Source of the DNA: DATCVR01 sp036566745 | GTDB taxonomy: Bacteria; Actinomycetota; Actinomycetes; Jiangellales; Jiangellaceae | NCBI GenBank assembly: GCA_036566745.1 | Contig: DATCVR010000379.1 | Location: 1-20,644, forward strand | Direction of reading: 5' to 3' | DNA: 20,644 nucleotides | Shown: positions 14,332 through 20,644 of the stretch, one piece after another | How the letters are laid out: each line of letters starts with the position of its first letter | Numbering within the stretch: position 1 is the first letter of the stretch | Translations under genes and position numbers: made by a program | The notes under the pieces: generated by a model | Databases searched by the model: none | Told to the model about the DNA's origin: nothing | What the model saw: only the letters and a program-made list of their open reading frames with translations

Positions 14332-15528
14332 GTGCCCCTCAGCGACGAACGACGCGCCCTGCTCGACGCCGCCTTCGCGCCCGCGGCGGCGGAGCTCTTC
14401 GCGGAACGCGGCCGCGACTCACCGCCCCGAGCCGTGCTCTGGGTCCACCCGCCCTGGCATGCCCACGGTCCTGGCCTCGACGACCTCGGGGCCAGGTACG
14501 GCGGCACCCTCGTGGTCGTCGACGGTCAAGCGCTGCGAAGCAAGCTCCCCGACTACGACCAGGCGATGCTCCACCCCCTGACCGCACAGGAGGCCACCAG
14601 GGAGGACGTCGGCTACCTGGTCCAGCGCGGCATGGAGTACGCCCGCGAACACGGCATCAGCGTCCTCGTGCCGGGGACGGGCACCCGGCCGGGCGTCACG
14701 CTCGGGACGGCCCAGGAATTCGCCGCGGCCGACGGATTCTCCGTGGACCTCGTGGCCGTGGCGGAGCCCATGGAGGAGACCCGGCTCAGCGCGGTCTTCG
14801 GATACTTCGACCCCGATGACGCAGCTCGGGTCTGGCCCCGCCCGGAGAACCGCAGGGCCAACTGGGACGGTCTGGCCGAGACGATCGCGCAGGCGGTCGA
14901 GAGTCCGGACGTCGCGCGGGTCGTCGTCATGACCCGCGACGGTGAGGTGCTCAGCGACTCGGACCTGCCCGGGGCTCCGGACGCCCTCGCGACGTTCGAG
15001 GCCGCTCGACAGCTCGACTATTCGCCGGAACAGGCCCACGTCTGGCTCGCGAGGTGGCAGCAGGTCCTCGACTGGGCACATGCCTCCGGCCAGCTGAACG
15101 ATCCGATGATCGCGCCCGTCCTGGCGGAGCTGACCGAGGACGCCGTCCGGGTCGCAGCCCTCGCCGACGAGCGCTCGGGCGGGGGCGGCGGTCCGGACTC
15201 GGCGCTGCGACGAGTCGACGCCACCGTTCGGGCGACCCACGAGCCGACCCTGATCACCCCGCTGATCAGCTGGGCGGCGAGCGGGGTCGCGGCCGCCCGG
15301 ACGACGCTCGCGCGGGCAACCGACGCCTATGCCCAGGCCACCATGACCCGGCTGGATCGGATCGTCCAGTACGTCACGGCCGCCGGCGGCCCGGGCTCGG
15401 CGGCTCTCGTCGACCGGCTTCGCGAGGACGGTGACGCCATGATCCGCACCCTCGACGCACGACGGACGACGTCGACCGCGGCGATCGACCGCGACCTCGA
15501 GCGCCTGCGGGACAGCCGCACGACGTGA
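14332..15528 (+). CDS. Zeta-toxin-fold protein, degenerate active site
   Basis: A 398-residue protein whose first 200 residues follow the zeta-toxin (UDP-GlcNAc kinase) pattern: VVVDGQALRSKLPDY (61-75) like the family's DGDxxRxxHPDY, GMEYAREHGISVLVPGTG (100-117), and GFSVDLVAVAEPMEETRLS (135-153). Critical residues are missing. The Walker A region reads WVHPPWHAHGPG (37-48) with no GxxxxGK[ST]. The catalytic Asp of the DxxR motif is Q66. The usual RYE after the third strand reads GYF. Phosphotransfer therefore looks impossible. The C-terminal half is helical, with a Gly run near 284-288. No antitoxin-like gene is adjacent. GTG at 14332 is the likely start; GAGAG upstream is a weak binding site. 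It may be a repurposed pseudokinase or simply an inactive relic, though the frame is intact. Confidence 0.7.
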   Translation: MPLSDERRALLDAAFAPAAAELFAERGRDSPPRAVLWVHPPWHAHGPGLDDLGARYGGTLVVVDGQALRSKLPDYDQAMLHPLTAQEATREDVGYLVQRGMEYAREHGISVLVPGTGTRPGVTLGTAQEFAAADGFSVDLVAVAEPMEETRLSAVFGYFDPDDAARVWPRPENRRANWDGLAETIAQAVESPDVARVVVMTRDGEVLSDSDLPGAPDALATFEAARQLDYSPEQAHVWLARWQQVLDWAHASGQLNDPMIAPVLAELTEDAVRVAALADERSGGGGGPDSALRRVDATVRATHEPTLITPLISWAASGVAAARTTLARATDAYAQATMTRLDRIVQYVTAAGGPGSAALVDRLREDGDAMIRTLDARRTTSTAAIDRDLERLRDSRTT

Positions 15529-15568
15529 CGTGGCGGCCGACGCGGGAGCCGGTTCGGTCACGGGGAGG

Positions 15569-15961
15569 TCAGCGGCTGACGTGGGCCCGCGAGTCGCGGC
15601 GCAACAGCAGCCACACCCCGAGGCCCGGCAGGAACACCTGGGCCAGGACGGCCCGCTCGCCGCCGGCGATCGCCGCGACCACCCCGCCCGCCACGGCCAC
15701 CGCCAGCACGACGACGGCCGCCACGTACGCCCATCGCCGGCTCTTGAACAGCGACCACCCGATCCCGAGGCATACCGCGCCGAGCGTCAGCAGCCCCATG
15801 GACACCAGCGCGTCCGAACGTGACTGCTGGGAGACGCCGGCCAGGCCGATCACCGCGTACAGCGCTCCGCCGACCATCAGCACGAGCGACACCACCCGTA
15901 TCGACGCCGGCAAGGGCGCCTCGGGCGCTCCGCGCGTGTCCGGCGTCTCGGTCGCGTTCAC
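15569..15961 (-). CDS. Small multi-pass membrane protein, unknown
   Basis: A 130-residue hydrophobic protein not assigned to a family. A polar Pro/Ala/Glu N terminus (about 1-20) is followed by four predicted membrane segments near 22-45, 52-70, 79-99 and 105-121, ending in RRDSRAH. The GTG start at 15961 overlaps the cdd stop by 4 bp (GTGA), so it is the last gene of the nucleoside-transport operon. A link to nucleoside uptake is suggested by coupling only. It converges on the zeta-like gene with a 40-bp gap in which no clear terminator hairpin is seen. Confidence 0.72.
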   Translation of the reverse strand: MNATETPDTRGAPEAPLPASIRVVSLVLMVGGALYAVIGLAGVSQQSRSDALVSMGLLTLGAVCLGIGWSLFKSRRWAYVAAVVVLAVAVAGGVVAAIAGGERAVLAQVFLPGLGVWLLLRRDSRAHVSR

Positions 15962-16359
15962 GACCCCGCCACCGGAAGCTGCTCAGGGCCGAACGCCTGG
16001 GGCAGCACCTGGTCCATGGTCCGGATCCCCTCGGGGGTGTCGACCAGCAGCTCCGCCCCGCCGTGCTCCCACAACAGCTGACGACAGCGCCCGCACGGCA
16101 TCGTGGTGCGCTGGTCGTCGCCGCCCACGCAGGTGAACGCGACCAGCCGCCCGCCGCCCCCGGCCACGAGCGAGGAGATCAGCCCGCACTCCGCACAGAG
16201 CGTGACGCCGTACGAGGCGTTCTCGACGTTGCACCCCACGACCACCCGGCCGTCGTCGACCAGCGCCGCCGCGCCCACGGCGAACTTGGAGTACGGCGCG
16301 TACGCGGCTCCGGCGACAGCGCGCGCGGCGGCCCGCAGCCCGTCCCAGTCGATCTCCAC
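15958..16359 (-). CDS. cdd: Cytidine deaminase
   Basis: A 133-residue homotetramer-type cytidine deaminase that converts (deoxy)cytidine to (deoxy)uridine. The zinc site is seen in TLCAECGLISSL (Cys ligand and catalytic Glu; a Cys replaces His as in other short Cdd proteins) and MPCGRCRQ (two more cysteines). Substrate-binding YAPYSKFAVGAA and GCNVENASYG are intact. The start is uncertain. GTG at 16359 has GAGAGG 7 nt upstream and gives the usual length. GTG at 16374 would add five residues and overlap the permease stop by GTGA, like the other genes of this operon. Its place behind the permeases lets imported cytidine be deaminated at once. Confidence 0.94.
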   Translation of the reverse strand: MEIDWDGLRAAARAVAGAAYAPYSKFAVGAAALVDDGRVVVGCNVENASYGVTLCAECGLISSLVAGGGGRLVAFTCVGGDDQRTTMPCGRCRQLLWEHGGAELLVDTPEGIRTMDQVLPQAFGPEQLPVAGS

Positions 16360-16370
16360 GGGATCGCCTC

Positions 16371-17657
16371 TCACGACTTCACGTACGGGATGCCGTCGGC
16401 CGCGGGCGCTCGCACCCGTCCGACGAGCCCGGCCACCGCGAAGATCGTCAGCACGTACGGCAGCATCAGCATGAACTGGCTCGGGATCGGTGTGCCGACG
16501 ATGCCGAGCACGCTCTGGAGGTTGTTGGCGAAACCGAACAGCAGCGCCGCTCCCAGCGCACCGACCGGGCTCCATCGTCCGAAGATCATCGCTGCCAGGG
16601 CGATGAAGCCCTGCCCGGCCGACATCTCCTTGTTGAACGCGCCGACGTTGCCCAGGGTGAAGAAAGCCCCGCCGAATCCGGCGACCATGCCGCCCAGCAA
16701 CACATTGCGGAAGCGGATCGAATTGACCCGGATGCCCAGGGTGTCGGCCGCCTTCGGGTGCTCGCCCACCGAGCGCACCCGCAGACCCCACCGGGTGCGG
16801 AACAGCGCGATCTGGATGAGGATCACCGTGGCGTACATGACGTAGACGATGATCGTCTGGTTGAACAGCACCGGACCGATCACTGGAATGTCGCTGAGCA
16901 GCGGAATCGCCAGCCGCGGCAGCTTGCCCGGGCTGTTCCAGGTGTCCGCCTCGGGAGCCAGCAACTGCCCGTACAGGAAGTTCGTGGCGCCGAGCACCAG
17001 CACGTTGAGCACCACGCCGACGATGATCTGGTTGACGATGTAGGTGATGGCGAAGACCGCCAGGACGACGGCCACCAACAGCCCTGCCACCACCGCCGCC
17101 ACGAGCCCGGCGAGCAGGCTTCCGGTGAGGCTGGCCACGACGGCGGACAGGAACGCACCGGCCAGCAGCTGGCCCTCGATGGCGATGTTGATGACACCGG
17201 CCCGCTCGCACAGCACGCCCGACAACGCCCCGAACACCAGCGGCACCGACAGGGCCAGCGCACCCTGCAACAGGCCGGTGAACGAGATCTGCTCGCCGGC
17301 CACCGCCCACACGAGGAAGGCCAGCACGAATGCCACCGCGAAAGTCACGGTCATCCAGATCGGCACCGCGCGCCGGGCCCGGACGAGGAGGAAGGAGTAC
17401 GCCGCAATCGCCAGGCACACCAGCGACAAGGCGATCGCCACGGGCTGCGACGGCAGGCCCACGGGATCGATCTGCACGGCGTCACCCGGCGTCGAGATGC
17501 CGAACGTGCTGGTCTCGCCGGACGGTCCGAGGATGCCGAAGAACACCAGCGACACGAGCCCCAGCACGGTGAACGCGATGGGTGCCTTCCAGCTGCGCGG
17601 CGGGACGACCACGGCCGAGGGCTCCTGCTGGACCGGTGCCAGCGCCTGAGTGCTCAC
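16371..17657 (-). CDS. Nucleoside ABC transporter permease (second)
   Basis: A 428-residue inner-membrane permease of the BMP-associated nucleoside/sugar ABC family (NupQ-like), with about eight to ten hydrophobic segments. Family landmarks are GVLCERAGVINIAIEGQLLAG split over about 150-170, ITYIVNQIIVGVVLNVL, RTRWGLRVRSVGEHPKAAD (the cytoplasmic coupling loop), and LGGMVAGFGGAFFTLGN. The C-terminal LPYVLTIFAVAGLVG ends the membrane part. It forms the channel with the permease encoded just upstream. GTG at 17657 overlaps the upstream gene's stop by 4 bp and has GGAGGGG close before it. The N-terminal 20 residues are extra, proline-rich and poorly conserved. Confidence 0.92.
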   Translation of the reverse strand: MSTQALAPVQQEPSAVVVPPRSWKAPIAFTVLGLVSLVFFGILGPSGETSTFGISTPGDAVQIDPVGLPSQPVAIALSLVCLAIAAYSFLLVRARRAVPIWMTVTFAVAFVLAFLVWAVAGEQISFTGLLQGALALSVPLVFGALSGVLCERAGVINIAIEGQLLAGAFLSAVVASLTGSLLAGLVAAVVAGLLVAVVLAVFAITYIVNQIIVGVVLNVLVLGATNFLYGQLLAPEADTWNSPGKLPRLAIPLLSDIPVIGPVLFNQTIIVYVMYATVILIQIALFRTRWGLRVRSVGEHPKAADTLGIRVNSIRFRNVLLGGMVAGFGGAFFTLGNVGAFNKEMSAGQGFIALAAMIFGRWSPVGALGAALLFGFANNLQSVLGIVGTPIPSQFMLMLPYVLTIFAVAGLVGRVRAPAADGIPYVKS

Positions 17658-18933
17658 GCGTTCCACCCCTCCGACAGCCCGCCGACCGGCCCGGCAGATC
17701 TGACCTTGATCCGGAAGATCGACCTGATCAGCGGCGGCGCCGCGATGAACAGCACGATCAGCGACTGGATGACGAGGATGATGTCGATGGGCGTGCCGGT
17801 GCCGGCCTGCATCGTCACGCCTCCGGCTCGCAGCGCACCGAACAGCAACCCTGCGGCCACCGTGCCCCATGGACTTGCGCGGCCCAAGAGCGCGACCGTG
17901 ATCGCGTCGAAGCCGAGCCCGGAGGAGATGCCGGTGGTGAGGTAGCGCTCGGTCCCGAGTACCTGCATCACCCCCGCCAGGCCGGCCAGCGCCCCGGCGA
18001 TGAGCATCACCGTGACGTAGGTGCGCCCCACCGACATCCCGGCCGTGCGGGCGGCGTGCGGGTTGGCACCGACCGCCCGGAACTCGAAGCCCAGCGTGCT
18101 GCGCGAGAGCAGCCACCACACGACCACGGCGGCCAGGATCGCGACGAAGAACCCGCCGTGGAACCGGGTGCCCTCGAAGAACCTGGGGAACTGCGCGCTC
18201 TCGGCCACCACCGGGCTGACCGGGTTGGACGCTCCCGGTCGCTGGAACGCCGAGGTGATCAGGAGGTAGGCGATGAGGAAGCGGGCGATGTAGTTGAGCA
18301 TGATCGTGACGATCACCTCGTGGGCCCCGCTGCGCGCCTTGAGCGCGCCCGCGATGCCCGCCCACAAGGCCCCGCCCAGCATGCCGGCCAGCACACCCAG
18401 CACGAGGTGGAGGCCCACAGGGAGGTCCCAGGCGAAGCCGACGTAGCCCGCGAAGATCGCCGCGATGATGATCTGGCCCTCGGCGCCGATGTTGAACAGG
18501 CCGGCTCGGAAAGCCAGCGCCACACCCAGCCCGGCCGCGATGAGCGGTGCGGCGTTGGTGAGCGTCTCGGCCAGCGGTCGCAGCGCCCGGCCCAGCGTGT
18601 ACTCGCCGAAGTCGACGACGGAGCCGGTGAACAGCGCGCTGTACGCGCCGCTGACGGAGTCCCAGGCCGCCGAGATCGTGTCGCCGGGCCGTGAGAAGAA
18701 GTAGCTCGCGGAGTCCTGGACTCCCGGATCGGAGATCGCGATCAGGAGCCCGCCGATGAACAGCGCCAGCACGACCGACAGGAACGTGATCATGATGCTG
18801 CCGGTGGTCAGCTCGCGGGCGAAGCGCTGGCCGAAGGACTCCTCGGCCGGCGCTGCCGGCCGGGTCGGCGTCGTTCCCGGAGCCGGAGCCGGCGCCTGAC
18901 CCGAGGCCGGGGGGTCGGGCTGCGGTGTGTCGG

Positions 18934-18937
<4 letters not shown>
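17654..18937 (-). CDS. Nucleoside ABC transporter permease (first)
   Basis: A 427-residue permease of the NupP type. Residues 1-40 form a Pro/Ala/Thr-rich cytoplasmic tail, followed by a first membrane helix near 46-68. Landmarks are LTNAAPLIAAGLGVALAFRAG, FNIGAEGQIIIAAIFAGYVG, GAHEVIVTIMLNYIARFLI and FRAVGANPHAARTAGMSVGR (coupling loop). It has the large extracytoplasmic loop usual for this family member. It starts with GTG in a GTGA overlap with the ATPase gene, with GGAG about 9 nt upstream. The heterodimer with the second permease would import nucleosides delivered by a BMP-family lipoprotein, whose gene is not in the window but would be expected upstream of the ATPase. Confidence 0.92.
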
Positions 18938-20601
<1,664 letters not shown>

Positions 20602-20625
20602 CCGACTGACCGCCCTCCTCGTGGC

Positions 20626-20644
20626 GCGAACCTCGTCGGTTCGC
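20626..20644. repeat. Inverted repeat upstream of transporter operon
   Basis: GCGAACC at 20626-20632 and GGTTCGC at 20638-20644 form a perfect 7-bp inverted repeat around a 5-nt spacer, 25 bp upstream of the ATPase start. It ends exactly at the window edge and may be longer. It could be a terminator/attenuator after a preceding binding-protein gene, or an operator; the sequence alone does not tell. Confidence 0.5.

Noticed and set aside
11510..14581. 1023-codon plus-strand open frame across ackA and deoA
   Set aside because: It runs out of frame through ackA and antisense through deoA; no recognisable domain. Long stop-free frames are expected at this GC content.
14332..15528. Active zeta-type toxin-antitoxin system
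   Set aside because: Walker A and the catalytic Asp are missing and no small antitoxin gene lies beside it.
15529..15568. Terminator between the convergent zeta-like and membrane protein genes
   Set aside because: The 40-bp gap shows no stem of convincing length and no T-run.
18782..18793. 12-base match (GAACGTGATCAT) to the core of the intergenic repeat
   Set aside because: It lies inside the first permease's coding sequence, encodes conserved hydrophobic residues, and flanking bases do not match the repeat.

Overview
The window is very GC-rich DNA with dense coding, many GTG starts and several genes that seem to lack a 5' leader. This points to a high-GC actinobacterium. The gene set (BMP-type nucleoside ABC transporter, long actinobacterial DeoC, F420-type oxidoreductase, PadR/HAAS pair, PspC, YetF/DUF421) would suit the Nocardioidaceae or relatives, but the family is an inference. 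I see no rRNA, tRNA, CRISPR array, insertion sequence, phage gene or replication origin. No gene-free stretch reaches 300 bases; the longest gaps are about 110-145 bp.

Layout, left to right. (1) 55-3366: deoC, an aldehyde dehydrogenase, and a short ALDH-like protein without a catalytic domain, read rightward as one unit. (2) 3373-3456: a repeat with a strong hairpin between convergent genes. (3) 3477-5188, leftward: a HAAS-domain membrane protein and its PadR regulator. (4) 5333-6215, rightward: a P-loop uridine-kinase-like protein and a small PspC protein. (5) 6264-6346: a second, diverged copy of the repeat, again between convergent genes. (6) 6360-7481, leftward: adenosine deaminase. (7) 7542-12875: a membrane-anchored unknown protein, a YetF-like protein, pta and ackA rightward, with a leftward F420-type oxidoreductase between pta and ackA. 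(8) 12899-14200: thymidine phosphorylase, leftward. (9) 14332-15528: a zeta-toxin-fold protein whose kinase active site looks destroyed. (10) 15569-20601, leftward: nucleoside ABC transporter ATPase, two permeases, cytidine deaminase and a small membrane protein.

Most genes fit one flow: nucleoside uptake (ATPase plus two permeases; the binding lipoprotein is not in the window), deamination (Cdd, Add), phosphorolysis (DeoA), cleavage of deoxyribose 5-phosphate to glyceraldehyde 3-phosphate and acetaldehyde (DeoC), oxidation of acetaldehyde to acetate (ALDH pair), and activation to acetyl-CoA (AckA, Pta). A phosphopentomutase and a purine nucleoside phosphorylase would also be needed and are not seen here.

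The most unusual items are the ALDH pair that looks like a split ALDH16, the two-copy repeat placed in convergent gaps, the degenerate zeta-toxin protein, and the recurrent TANNNT-(6-7 nt)-start arrangement that suggests leaderless mRNAs.
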